A DNA stretch of 64,000 nucleotides. Origin: Bacillus sp. S/N-304-OC-R1. Its GTDB lineage: Bacteria; Bacillota; Bacilli; Bacillales; Cytobacillaceae. Below, piece after piece: positions 1-8,085 of the stretch. A program made the position numbers and the translations under genes. Location of the stretch: contig NZ_JACWFE010000023.1 of the NCBI RefSeq assembly GCF_019749375.1, positions 62,001 through 126,000 on the forward strand, written 5' to 3'. The number at the start of each line of letters is the position of its first letter. Within the stretch, counting starts at the first letter, position 1. The notes under the pieces were generated by a model. It was not told where the DNA came from. It did no database searches and was given only the letters and a program-made list of their open reading frames with translations.

Positions 1-1006
1 CAACCTTTTCTAATTTCCCTTCGTGATAAACAGGTGTGGCTACTGACCAGACCCTAATACTGCCATCGGAATCTTGAATAGCCGTTACCTTTTTCTTTTG
101 CTTCTTACACAGATCAAACACATTGGGCTGAAATATTTTTCTTTTCGAAAAATCCGTGATATTTTTTCCGATAATTTGATCAGGGGTATCCGCTTTCCAA
201 AAATCCTTCAGGAACATACCGGCTACTCGGATTATTTTTCCGTTCCCATCAATTACAAGTATTTGTTCTTGTGAAGATGCATAAACCGCCTGCAAATCAG
301 AATTCAAGTTCCGAACAAAATCTAATTCCTGAACTGCCTCCTCAAAAACCTTTCTCTCGAAAAAAACATGGACAAGCCCTGTTATTTTCCCTTCTACCTG
401 CAATGGATAGAAATTACCGCTAATTTGTTTGAAATTTACCGAAGAATTTACACTTACAAGCGTCTCTCCCTCTATAACCTTATCCAAATCCTTATCATTT
501 GTTAAAAGAGTTTTATAGTTTCGAAATAATAGGAACGAACTTGAAATACCTAGGATATTTTCTGCCGTTTCATTAATAAATTCGATTTGATAGCTCGTAT
601 TGGTCCGGACAATACCAACGCCAGCTCCATGCAATAGCAGATTTATATCCTTTAATCGGAGCTCGTTCATATGATGTCTTGCCTGCTCTATCGTCGTATA
701 ACCAACAATTTCATCATTTGTATGAACCCCAATGATTAATGAAACATTATGATAAAATTCAACTGGTGAAAATTGAGGAACTTTTAAAATATCATTTCGA
801 TAATGGATTAATTGTGTTAAATCAGTAGTTTGGGCAATTTGATTTAATAGCAGCTCTTTTGTACAATATCCGACTAAAGAGCCTTTATCAGTTACAAAAA
901 TAATGTCTGCATCCTGAATTGAGAAAAGGTGAATTACAGCATCGATTGTACTGTGAACATCAACAAAGATTGAAATCGGTTTTAAAATATCCTTCCAAAT
1001 AATCAA
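1..1006 (-). CDS. Sigma-54-dependent transcriptional activator, N-terminal part (CBS and PAS domains), cut by window edge
   Basis: My own translation of the minus strand gives an open frame running off the left edge. Residues 1-115 look like a pair of CBS half-domains (for example IIFVTDKGSLVGYCTKELLL and a second IIGV..NDEIVGYTT segment). They are followed by a PAS domain at about 118-225 and a second at about 240 onward (QILVIDGNGKIIRVAG). This is the sensory half typical of sigma-54 enhancer-binding proteins in Bacillus catabolic loci; the AAA+ and HTH parts would lie outside the window. A TTG start at 1006 suits the AGGAGGGG site better than the TTG at 1015. A sigma-A-like -10 (TATAAT) lies at 1049-1054. 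The two sigma-54 promoters in the next 15 kb support the class, but the AAA+ domain is not seen here. Confidence 0.75.
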   Translation of the reverse strand, partial: MIIWKDILKPISIFVDVHSTIDAVIHLFSIQDADIIFVTDKGSLVGYCTKELLLNQIAQTTDLTQLIHYRNDILKVPQFSPVEFYHNVSLIIGVHTNDEIVGYTTIEQARHHMNELRLKDINLLLHGAGVGIVRTNTSYQIEFINETAENILGISSSFLLFRNYKTLLTNDKDLDKVIEGETLVSVNSSVNFKQISGNFYPLQVEGKITGLVHVFFERKVFEEAVQELDFVRNLNSDLQAVYASSQEQILVIDGNGKIIRVAGMFLKDFWKADTPDQIIGKNITDFSKRKIFQPNVFDLCKKQKKKVTAIQDSDGSIRVWSVATPVYHEGKLEKV

Positions 1007-1048
1007 TCTTTTCAACCCCTCCTGTTAAAACGAGCCTCATATATGCCC

Positions 1049-1054
1049 ATTATA
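1049..1054 (-). promoter_or_regulatory. Possible sigma-A -10 box for the activator gene
   Basis: The minus strand reads TATAAT preceded by CAG, about 35 bases upstream of the ribosome binding site of the activator gene. No clear -35 hexamer is visible at 17 bp. Confidence 0.35.
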
Positions 1055-1104
1055 CTGATTCCAGCCTCAGATAGGAAATAATTAGTTGAAATATATAAAT
1101 TTTT

Positions 1105-1734
1105 CTATTTATTCAGACTTATCGCTTCATGATAGACATCAGGTGTATCAATATCGAATAAAATACCGCTGTCGTCCACAGGTATGGATTGCCTCATAGA
1201 TATTTTATTCATAATTATCTTTGCACCGCGATCTCCTTTCAACTCCATAAAAACCTTCTTATCTGGATGGCCAAAAAATACAGGATGACCCGTTATTCCA
1301 TTATATTCGGGCTGAATAACAAAGCTCGTGTCATATTCCTTTAGCATTTCTTTACCTGCTTGGTAAATTGATTGTATTGTCCTGTTCTCTATAAAAGGCA
1401 GGTCTCCGAGAAACACCATCATTCCTGAATGCTGCTCTCCCACTTGTGAAATGCCAGTTTTTAACGAAGATCCCTGACCAGATAAATATTCCTCGTTCAC
1501 TACCCAGCGAAAACGCGGATCGTTTACTGTAATAGCTCTTTGTATATTAGTAGCTTCACAGCCAACTACTGTTATAATCTCAGAGAATTCCGCCGAAACT
1601 GCCATTCCAATAGCATGTTCTAAAAGCGGCTTCCCATTTAATTGCAGCAGCTGCTTTGGCATTCCCATTCTTGAAGAAGTCCCTGCAGCAAGTATGATTG
1701 CACAAATCGATGGATTCATCTGATTGTCCGTCAT
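1105..1734 (-). CDS. MobA/MocA-like nucleotidyltransferase (molybdenum cofactor cytidylyl- or guanylyltransferase type)
   Basis: This 209-residue protein has the NTP-transferase signature near its N-terminus (AIILAAGTSSRMGMPKQLL), then the GxxLLEHAI segment and a FLGDLPF metal-binding motif in the middle. The family transfers CMP or GMP to molybdopterin during maturation of xanthine dehydrogenase-type enzymes (PucB/MocA group). Its start overlaps the stop of the upstream XdhC gene by 4 bp, so the two are translationally coupled. Its place at the end of a molybdenum hydroxylase cluster fits a role in building the cytosine dinucleotide cofactor used by CoxL-type enzymes. Which nucleotide it uses is not shown by the sequence. 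Confidence 0.85.
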   Translation of the reverse strand: MTDNQMNPSICAIILAAGTSSRMGMPKQLLQLNGKPLLEHAIGMAVSAEFSEIITVVGCEATNIQRAITVNDPRFRWVVNEEYLSGQGSSLKTGISQVGEQHSGMMVFLGDLPFIENRTIQSIYQAGKEMLKEYDTSFVIQPEYNGITGHPVFFGHPDKKVFMELKGDRGAKIIMNKISMRQSIPVDDSGILFDIDTPDVYHEAISLNK

Positions 1735-2552
1735 ACAGTTGCCTTTTCTGCTACAGATTTATGAATATAATCAGAGTCTTTCAGGAATCCTCCCTCATGG
1801 CCATTCTTCCTAGCCACAACTTCCCCTAATATACTTAGAGCAATCTCTTCCGGCGACACAGCACCAATATCTAACCCAATCGGGCTAAACATTCGATCAA
1901 GCTCATGCTTTTCAAAAACGACACCGTCTTCCTCAAGCGCGTTTAGCATTTTAATACGGCGGGAGCGCGGGCCAAGTACCCCAATATAAGGAGAGTTAGA
2001 ACGCAAAACAAACTTCAATGTTTCCTGGTCCCTTTCAATATGATGATTCATAACAACAATATACGTTCTCCTGCCGATCGTAACTTTTTCAGGAAACTCG
2101 TTTGTTTTAACAATAAGTCTATTCGTACCAGGGAAACGCTCCTCAGTATTATAAAACTCCCTCTGATCAACTACTGTTGTTTTGAATCCAAGTGAAACGG
2201 CGTATTTCGCCACTGGAATTGCATCATGTCCCGCACCGAAAATCATCAGCTCTGCAGGAGGAATGTACACATCAATAAATACATGGATGTTCCCTCCATT
2301 CGGCAAAGTAAACACACGTGTCTCTGACTTCGGATTTGACTCATTTAACTTCCTTCTTGCAATTTCAATTACACGCTGGTTGATGTCTTCATCTCCAAGA
2401 TCACCAATCACAGAATGTTCTCCCGAAATAAATAATCTGCTAGGTTCATCCCTTGATGGGGTATAACCAACTGGCAAAACTGTCGCCAGGACACTCTCCT
2501 GCTCATCTTCAAAACTCTTTAACCATGCTTCAAATGGTGATCGATTTAACAT
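1731..2552 (-). CDS. XdhC family protein with Rossmann domain
   Basis: The protein has 273 residues. An N-terminal XdhC/CoxI-like segment (about 20-100) is followed by the XdhC Rossmann domain, recognisable by LMIFGAGHDAIPVAKYA and, later, IGVLGPRSRR and SPIGLDIGAVSPEEIALSI. XdhC proteins bind the molybdenum cofactor, promote its sulfuration and insert it into molybdenum hydroxylases. A separate short XdhC/CoxI protein lies 26 bp upstream, so the function is split between two polypeptides here. The gene overlaps the nucleotidyltransferase gene by 4 bp. Confidence 0.88.
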   Translation of the reverse strand: MLNRSPFEAWLKSFEDEQESVLATVLPVGYTPSRDEPSRLFISGEHSVIGDLGDEDINQRVIEIARRKLNESNPKSETRVFTLPNGGNIHVFIDVYIPPAELMIFGAGHDAIPVAKYAVSLGFKTTVVDQREFYNTEERFPGTNRLIVKTNEFPEKVTIGRRTYIVVMNHHIERDQETLKFVLRSNSPYIGVLGPRSRRIKMLNALEEDGVVFEKHELDRMFSPIGLDIGAVSPEEIALSILGEVVARKNGHEGGFLKDSDYIHKSVAEKATV

Positions 2553-2578
2553 GCTATCCCTCCGTCAATATTATTTGA

Positions 2579-2911
2579 CTATGGTGTTAAAGGCTTAATC
2601 GGTTCAATAAAGATTTTTACTGTACCAGGGCATCCAAGTCCAAGCCCCCATACTAAATCTTCATCAAGATCATACGTTTTCAATATAGGCGCTCCCGAAT
2701 CCATAACAGATTTCGCCACTTCCGCCACATCGGCTTCAAGACAGCCCCCGGATATCATCCCCACCCTATTATTGTTCTCATCCACAAGCATTTTTGCCCC
2801 TTCTCTTCTATACGCTGAACCTCTAACACTTACAACCGTCGCTAATGCGGACTTTCTCCCTGAATTCCGCACTACGTTAATCGCTTCCATAATTAATTCA
2901 TGATCTGTCAT
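2579..2911 (-). CDS. XdhC/CoxI family protein, short form
   Basis: This 110-residue protein consists of the XdhC/CoxI N-terminal domain only: LATVVSVRGSAYRREGAKML, then a conserved cysteine in SGGCLEADVAE, then GLGLGCPGTVKIFIEP. Full-length XdhC proteins join this domain to a Rossmann domain, which here sits in the next gene. A GGAGG ribosome binding site precedes the ATG. A strong hairpin terminator lies between this gene and the FAD subunit gene, so it may be expressed less than the structural genes or from a separate promoter. No promoter is obvious. Confidence 0.85.
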   Translation of the reverse strand: MTDHELIMEAINVVRNSGRKSALATVVSVRGSAYRREGAKMLVDENNNRVGMISGGCLEADVAEVAKSVMDSGAPILKTYDLDEDLVWGLGLGCPGTVKIFIEPIKPLTP

Positions 2912-2931
2912 CCTTTTCCCTCCTGTATTTG

Positions 2932-2971
2932 AAATATAAAAGGGGCGTTTCTTATTTAAGATGCGCCCCTT
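2932..2971 (-). terminator. Rho-independent terminator after the FAD subunit gene
   Basis: On the minus strand AAGGGGCG pairs with CGCCCCTT around a loop of about 15 bases and is followed by TTTTATATTT. It separates the structural genes from the maturation genes and may act as a partial terminator. Confidence 0.75.
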
Positions 2972-2989
2972 ATTCTATTAAGCTATTTT

Positions 2990-3847
2990 TTAATAAAAGA
3001 CTGACTTTAGCGCTCTTTCAGTGTAAACCTTACAAAGGTTCCTTCTATATTCTTCAGAGGAAAATAAATCACTTGCCATTTCACCGTCGACAGCTGCTAA
3101 TTGTGCTGCGTCTTTGATCAATGCTTCTGATAAAGTTTGACCTAATAGCTTATCTTCTACTGATGTTGCCCGGAATGGCACATCCCCGACACCTGTAATG
3201 GCAATCTTAATGTAGTCAATGACATCGTTTTCTCCTACTCCCGCAACCACAGCAACTCCAATGACTGGATAGCCCGAAGCAGGATGGAAGAATTTATGAT
3301 AGGAAGATTTTGTATGGGCTGGAGGAATAGCGAATGAGATACTAGTTAGGACACTATTTTCAGGCAGCATTGTAATAAGCGGCCCTACGATAAAACTATC
3401 GATGCTCATCGTTTCAGAACCGGCTTCCCCTTGAAAAGCTACTTCAGCCTCTAATACGTAAGCGGCAGCCGGCAAATCAGCAGCTGGATCGGCATGTGCG
3501 ATATTGCCGCCAATTGTACCTCGGTTTCGAACCTGTAAATCGCCAATTACACTTACAATTTGGGATAATACAGGGATATGTTCTTTTACAATCGGATCAT
3601 TCGCAACTTGAAAATGAGTGGCTAGTGCACCGACTACGACGCGATTGCCATCCTTGTGAATTTCTTTCAACTCCGCAATACGGCTAATATCGATTAGGGC
3701 TCCAGGTTCTGATAGTCGAAATTTCAAGAGTGGAACTAAGCTATGTCCACCGGCAATGAGCTTCCCTTCTCCATTGAATTCGTGCAGCTTCTGAACAGCC
3801 TCATCAATGGAATGTACGCGAACATAATCAAATTTAGAAGGTATCAT
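2990..3847 (-). CDS. FAD-binding subunit of molybdenum hydroxylase (CoxM/XdhB type)
   Basis: This subunit has 285 residues when started at the ATG at 3847, which has a GAGGGG ribosome binding site and lies 1 bp after the stop of the large-subunit gene. A longer frame starting at 3925 would run 77 bases back into that gene and is not supported. The N-terminus has the FAD-binding type 5 domain with LIAGGHSLVPLLKFRL, then VRNRGTIGGNIAHADPAAD, the classic CoxM motif around the flavin. The C-terminal CO dehydrogenase flavoprotein domain follows (FRATSVEDKLLG). It passes electrons from the iron-sulfur subunit to FAD. Confidence 0.93.
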   Translation of the reverse strand: MIPSKFDYVRVHSIDEAVQKLHEFNGEGKLIAGGHSLVPLLKFRLSEPGALIDISRIAELKEIHKDGNRVVVGALATHFQVANDPIVKEHIPVLSQIVSVIGDLQVRNRGTIGGNIAHADPAADLPAAAYVLEAEVAFQGEAGSETMSIDSFIVGPLITMLPENSVLTSISFAIPPAHTKSSYHKFFHPASGYPVIGVAVVAGVGENDVIDYIKIAITGVGDVPFRATSVEDKLLGQTLSEALIKDAAQLAAVDGEMASDLFSSEEYRRNLCKVYTERALKSVFY

Positions 3848-3848
3848 T

Positions 3849-6194
3849 TCATTTCCCCTCACTTTCTGAAATGGCTCGCCATACTTTTTCAGGTGTAAGC
3901 GGCATTTCAATATCTTTAATCCCATATTGCTCTAAAGCATCCATAACAGCGTTCATAATCGCAGGAGTCGATGCAGTCGTACCCGTCTCCCCAATTCCTT
4001 TTGCACCAAGCGGATTCACCGGAGATAGCGTTTCTGTAAACGCTGTTTCAATTTCAGGGAAGAAACGTGCCTTAGGCAATGCATAATCCATCAATGTACC
4101 TGTTAAAAGCTGACCATCCTCGTTATAAACTGTCCCTTCCCAAAGCGCCTGGCCAATCCCCTGAGCGATACCACCATGAACTTGACCTTCAGCTGTAAGC
4201 GGGTTAATCACACGGCCAACGTCATCTACTGCAATATAACGTTTGATTTCAATTTGACCTGTTTCTTTGTCAACCTCCACAACCGCAATATGTGTACCAA
4301 ATGGATAAACGAAGTTTTCAGGGTCAAAAAAGGCTTGTGCTTCAAGTGAAGGCTCTAATCCTTCCGGAAGATTCCATGCCATATTTGCTGATTTAGCTAT
4401 TTCTTGGAACGTTCTCTGAAAGCCTGGAGCACCATTGGCAGAGAAGATTCCATTTTCAAATGTGACCTCTTCAACGGATACTTCAAGTTCATGGGCAGCA
4501 ATTTTCTTTGCTTTTTCAATAACGCGGTCAGTCGCCATCGATACGGCGGTACCCCCTACAGCTACCGAACGGGAACCGTATGTCCCCCATCCCATTGAAA
4601 TCGCCTTCGTATCACCAAATACAAGTTCAATATCATCCATCGGAATGCCCAATTTTTCCGAAACAACTTGACCAAAGGTCGTTGCATGTCCTTGACCATG
4701 TGGAGAGGTTCCGCAATAGACTGTTACTTTTCCAGAAGGATGGACGCGAACGGTTGAGTTTTCCCAAACGCCACCTTGGAAGCCAATTGCCCCTGCTACT
4801 TTAGATGGCCCGAATCCGCATAATTCAACATACGTGGAGAACCCAATGCCAATGAGCTTTCCTTTCTTGCGCAGTTCCTCCTGCTCTTCCCGGAACTTTT
4901 TATAATCAAGCATTTCTAACGCTTTTGCCAGCGGCTTTTCATAATCTCCGCTGTCATATAGAAGCCCCATAGCGTTTGTGAAAGGAAACTCTTCTTTTTG
5001 GACAAAATTCTTTCTTCTAATTTCTAATGGATCCATTCCAATTTCTTTTGCGAATAAATCGATAGCCCGTTCAATTTGATACGTCGCCTCAGGCTTACCT
5101 GCTCCTCGGTAGGCGTCTGTCGGCGTTGTATTTGTATATACACCGAAAGTTTCGCAAGACGCATATTGAATTTTATATGGCCCTGTTAACATTAATCCAA
5201 AATCAATTGTTGAAACCCCTGGCCCCATTGTTGATAAGTACGCTCCAACATTATGGGTATTCTTTACACGGACAGCCGTTAGCGTGCCATCCTTATTACC
5301 ATAAAGCTCCACATCAATCACTTCATCGCGTCCATAGTTGGAAGCCATGAAATGCTCATTTCTTTCCTCAATCCACTTGACTGGACGACCTAAATCACGA
5401 GCCGCATAGCCGACAAGAGCTTCATCCGGATAAACACCAATTTTTCCGCCAAAGCCGCCTCCCATATCTGGAGCAATGACATGGAGCTTAGCTTCAGAGA
5501 TCCCCAGTACTTCTGATAAAACCATGCGGTGAATATGAGGGTTTTGGGAGGTGCACCAAAGCTTCAATTCTCCGCTTCCTGGATTGTACTGGCCGATGGC
5601 TGCACGTGTTTCAATCGGACTCGGTGCCACCCGCTGAATATAAAAGCTTTGTTTAATAGACACTTCGGCATTTTCGCAAACCTCTTCAGGCACCGCTCCA
5701 ACTTTCCAATGGAACGCAATATTATTTTCAATATCATCATGAACGAGGGGAGCATTGGCTTGCACGGATTGCTTCTGCCCGACAGCCGGTGCAAGAGTTT
5801 CATATTCGACGTCAATTAAATACATAGCATCTCGAACCGCATAGCGCCCTTCCGCAATAATAAGGGCAACTCCATCACCAACGTAGCGAACACGGTCAAT
5901 GGCAAGCGGATATTGCGGTGCTTCTTTTAAATCACAGCCCGGCACGAGCCAAGATGAAGGAACACGGCCAATCTTACCTTCTAAATCTTTTCCCGTATAA
6001 ATAGCCACAACGCCGGGTGCCTTTAATGCTTCTTCGACATTGATGCTTTTAATCATGGCATGAGCATGAGGGCTCCTTAGAATAGCAGCATGCAGCATGC
6101 CAGGGAGCTGGATATCATCTGAAAAATAACCGTTGCCTGTTATCAGCTTAGGATCTTCTTTTCTTTTTAGCCGAGCACCAATTACCTTTGTCAT
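3849..6194 (-). CDS. Molybdopterin-binding large subunit of a xanthine dehydrogenase/CoxL-family hydroxylase
   Basis: The 781-residue catalytic subunit has the aldehyde oxidase/xanthine dehydrogenase a/b hammerhead domain (about 20-130) followed by the Mo-cofactor-binding domain. GGGFGGK at 245-251 and PLGAKGIGETG near the end (Glu735, expected base catalyst) are conserved. The active-site loop is AYRGAGK at 361-367, the form seen in xanthine dehydrogenase-like and 'form II' proteins, not the AYRCSFR loop of true CO dehydrogenase. I therefore read it as a hydroxylase of an unknown N-heterocycle or aldehyde. It overlaps the 2Fe-2S gene by 4 bp. Confidence 0.92.
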   Translation of the reverse strand: MTKVIGARLKRKEDPKLITGNGYFSDDIQLPGMLHAAILRSPHAHAMIKSINVEEALKAPGVVAIYTGKDLEGKIGRVPSSWLVPGCDLKEAPQYPLAIDRVRYVGDGVALIIAEGRYAVRDAMYLIDVEYETLAPAVGQKQSVQANAPLVHDDIENNIAFHWKVGAVPEEVCENAEVSIKQSFYIQRVAPSPIETRAAIGQYNPGSGELKLWCTSQNPHIHRMVLSEVLGISEAKLHVIAPDMGGGFGGKIGVYPDEALVGYAARDLGRPVKWIEERNEHFMASNYGRDEVIDVELYGNKDGTLTAVRVKNTHNVGAYLSTMGPGVSTIDFGLMLTGPYKIQYASCETFGVYTNTTPTDAYRGAGKPEATYQIERAIDLFAKEIGMDPLEIRRKNFVQKEEFPFTNAMGLLYDSGDYEKPLAKALEMLDYKKFREEQEELRKKGKLIGIGFSTYVELCGFGPSKVAGAIGFQGGVWENSTVRVHPSGKVTVYCGTSPHGQGHATTFGQVVSEKLGIPMDDIELVFGDTKAISMGWGTYGSRSVAVGGTAVSMATDRVIEKAKKIAAHELEVSVEEVTFENGIFSANGAPGFQRTFQEIAKSANMAWNLPEGLEPSLEAQAFFDPENFVYPFGTHIAVVEVDKETGQIEIKRYIAVDDVGRVINPLTAEGQVHGGIAQGIGQALWEGTVYNEDGQLLTGTLMDYALPKARFFPEIETAFTETLSPVNPLGAKGIGETGTTASTPAIMNAVMDALEQYGIKDIEMPLTPEKVWRAISESEGK

Positions 6195-6706
6195 GACGAA
6201 TGCTCCTCTCCTACTAATTGAACTTCCGATTCTCTCATAAGCTGTGCTGCATGTTTAACAGCTTCCACAATGAATTGGTATCCGGTACAGCGGCAAATAA
6301 CTCCTTCAAGACCAACACGGATTTCTTCATCGGTCGGATTAGGATTTTGCTTTAAAAGACCAACCGCTGCAATCATGACACCTGGTGTACAGTAGCCGCA
6401 CTGCAAGCCATGTTTTTCCCAAAAGCTTTGCTGAATCGGATGGAGGTTATCAACTTTCCCTAATCCTTCAACTGTCGTAATCTCAGAGCCGTCAGCCTGA
6501 ACAGCAAGCATTGTACATGATTTCACAACATCTCCATCCACCATTACCGAGCATGCCCCACATTGACTCGTATCGCAGCCAATATGAGTACCTGTTAACC
6601 CAAGATCATCACGGATATAATGCACAAGCAGCGTTCTCGGCTCAACCTCCGCACATCTTTCAACACCATTGATTTTCACCTTTACGTTTACATTTTCAAT
6701 CGCCAT
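6191..6706 (-). CDS. (2Fe-2S)-binding small subunit of molybdenum hydroxylase (CoxS type)
   Basis: This 171-residue electron-transfer subunit carries two iron-sulfur clusters. The plant-ferredoxin-like cluster uses Cys44, Cys49, Cys52 and Cys64 (GCDTSQCGAC...C). The second, buried cluster uses Cys103, Cys106, Cys138 and Cys140 (QCGYCTPG and CRCTGY). All eight ligands are present and the length is normal. It is the first of the three structural subunits, lies 31 bp after the CoxG-like gene, and overlaps the large subunit by 4 bp, so stoichiometric expression is likely. Confidence 0.95.
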   Translation of the reverse strand: MAIENVNVKVKINGVERCAEVEPRTLLVHYIRDDLGLTGTHIGCDTSQCGACSVMVDGDVVKSCTMLAVQADGSEITTVEGLGKVDNLHPIQQSFWEKHGLQCGYCTPGVMIAAVGLLKQNPNPTDEEIRVGLEGVICRCTGYQFIVEAVKHAAQLMRESEVQLVGEEHSS

Positions 6707-6737
6707 TCATTGCACCTCCCAATTGATTGCTTGACTA

Positions 6738-7184
6738 CTAGACTGCCTGTTTCGCCTCTTTATCAATCTCTTTAAAAAATTGGCCAATCACTACTTTTGC
6801 AACGCCACTCATCACTCTCTGACCAACAGACGCTAGAATGCCTGTCAATTTTACTTCTGCACTGCAATGAAGAACCGTTCCCTCTTCTGTTTCTGCTAAA
6901 GACATTTCTGCATCAGCGTCAATCTCACCTGGCTTGCCTTTTCCAGTAACAAGCAGCCGGTATGATTCAGGCTCTATTCGATCAACTTGACGAACATCTC
7001 CTGTGAAAACTCCTTTTACTGGACCAATACTAATGCCTAGCTCGGATTCAAAAACGTTGTCCTCCACTTCTACAAATGACTTACAGCCTGGCAGCGATCT
7101 TTTCAACACCTCCTTATCTTGAATCGTTCTCCAAAGCACTTCTCTAGGAATACTCTTGAATGTATATGAATGCTCAATTTTCAA
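6738..7184 (-). CDS. CoxG-like SRPBCC protein (molybdenum hydroxylase accessory)
   Basis: The protein has 148 residues in the START/SRPBCC fold. IEHSYTFKSIPREVLW opens it, LPGCKSFVEVEDN and GVFTGDVRQVDRI lie in the middle, and a C-terminal amphipathic helix (SVGQRVMSGVAKVVIGQFF) closes it. This is the CoxG family, linked to membrane anchoring or maturation of CO dehydrogenase-type enzymes. I chose the TTG at 7184 because AAAGGAG lies about 8 bases upstream; a GTG at 7193 would be too close to it. It lies directly before the 2Fe-2S gene. A second CoxG-family gene occurs far away at 61.3 kb. Confidence 0.82.
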   Translation of the reverse strand: MKIEHSYTFKSIPREVLWRTIQDKEVLKRSLPGCKSFVEVEDNVFESELGISIGPVKGVFTGDVRQVDRIEPESYRLLVTGKGKPGEIDADAEMSLAETEEGTVLHCSAEVKLTGILASVGQRVMSGVAKVVIGQFFKEIDKEAKQAV

Positions 7185-7266
7185 AGCGATCACTCCTTTA
7201 AAACCATTTTGATACCTGATTTTATTAAATATTCGGGAAATTAATTCTGTACCTTCACAGCATTAG

Positions 7267-7287
7267 CCCTTCCTATAAAAGGAAGGG
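7267..7287. other. Intercistronic hairpin between pxpA and the CoxG-like gene
   Basis: CCCTTCC and GGAAGGG form a perfect 7-bp stem with a 7-base loop. There is no U run on either strand, so it is more likely an mRNA processing or stabilising hairpin than a terminator. This leaves open read-through from the pxp genes into the hydroxylase genes. Confidence 0.5.
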
Positions 7288-7316
7288 AAACTATAACTGT
7301 ATAAAGATAGTAGTTT

Positions 7317-8081
7317 TTAAATTATGTTTTTTATTGAAACAATCTCCACTCCGCTCTCTTTAAGGGCTTCCACAATCTTTTTTGCTAAAAGAGGAGCACC
7401 TGGAGTATCTCCGTGAATACAAATCGTTTCTGCTTTAATAGAAGCATCCTTCCCGTCGTAGGTGATCACTCTCTCTTCTTTTACCATTCGGACAACCCGC
7501 TGTGCCATAGTGTCATAATCACTGATTTCAGTTCCTCTTCTTGTTAGGACAATCGATCCGCTTTCCGTATGCTCCCGATCAGCATAAACTTCTTTCGCTA
7601 CCGGGACGCCCATTTTTATTGCTTCCTCAAGCAATTCAGACTGATTAAGAGCAAAAATAATCATCTGCGGATCCATTTCATGCAGAGTTTCTAATATGGC
7701 ACGTGCTAATTCTTTATCTTCTGCTGCTTTCATAAATAGCGCACCATGTGGCTTACAATGCTGGATGCTAACTTTTGCTGCAGAACAGAATTCTCTTAAG
7801 GCACCAACTTGATACATAACATAATCTTTAATTTCAGATGGCGTACAAGTCATGTGGCGGCGGCCAAATCCTAAAAGATCCGGAAATCCCGGGTGTGCTC
7901 CAATTCCTACATCATATTTTTTCGCAAGCTCTACCGTCTTCTTCATCACATGCGGATCTCCGGCATGAAAGCCGCATGCTATGTTAGCAGAAGTAATGTA
8001 TTTCATCATTTCTTCATCATTGCCTAACTCATAAAGACCGAAGCTTTCTCCCATATCACAGTTTAAATCGACCTTAAACAT
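7317..8081 (-). CDS. pxpA: LamB/YcsF family protein, 5-oxoprolinase subunit A (PxpA)
   Basis: This 254-residue protein opens with the LamB/YcsF signature VDLNCDMGESFG and continues with NIACGFHAGDPHVM, GAHPGFPDLLGFGRR, CKPHGALF, EVYADR and ICIHGDTPGA; these His/Asp/Glu motifs form the family's polysaccharide-deacetylase-like barrel. In B. subtilis and E. coli, PxpA with PxpB and PxpC hydrolyses 5-oxoproline to glutamate using ATP, and fungal lamB belongs to lactam utilisation genes. AAGGGGTG lies 4 bases before the ATG. It sits 4 bp after a biotin carboxylase gene, which suggests a biotin-dependent version acting on a lactam or amide. Confidence 0.92.
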   Translation of the reverse strand: MFKVDLNCDMGESFGLYELGNDEEMMKYITSANIACGFHAGDPHVMKKTVELAKKYDVGIGAHPGFPDLLGFGRRHMTCTPSEIKDYVMYQVGALREFCSAAKVSIQHCKPHGALFMKAAEDKELARAILETLHEMDPQMIIFALNQSELLEEAIKMGVPVAKEVYADREHTESGSIVLTRRGTEISDYDTMAQRVVRMVKEERVITYDGKDASIKAETICIHGDTPGAPLLAKKIVEALKESGVEIVSIKNII

Positions 8082-8085
8082 CGCT

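Noticed and set aside
3849..6194. Aerobic carbon monoxide dehydrogenase large subunit
   Set aside because: The Cu-ligand loop AYRCSFR is replaced by AYRGAGK, and the linked genes point to an organic substrate.
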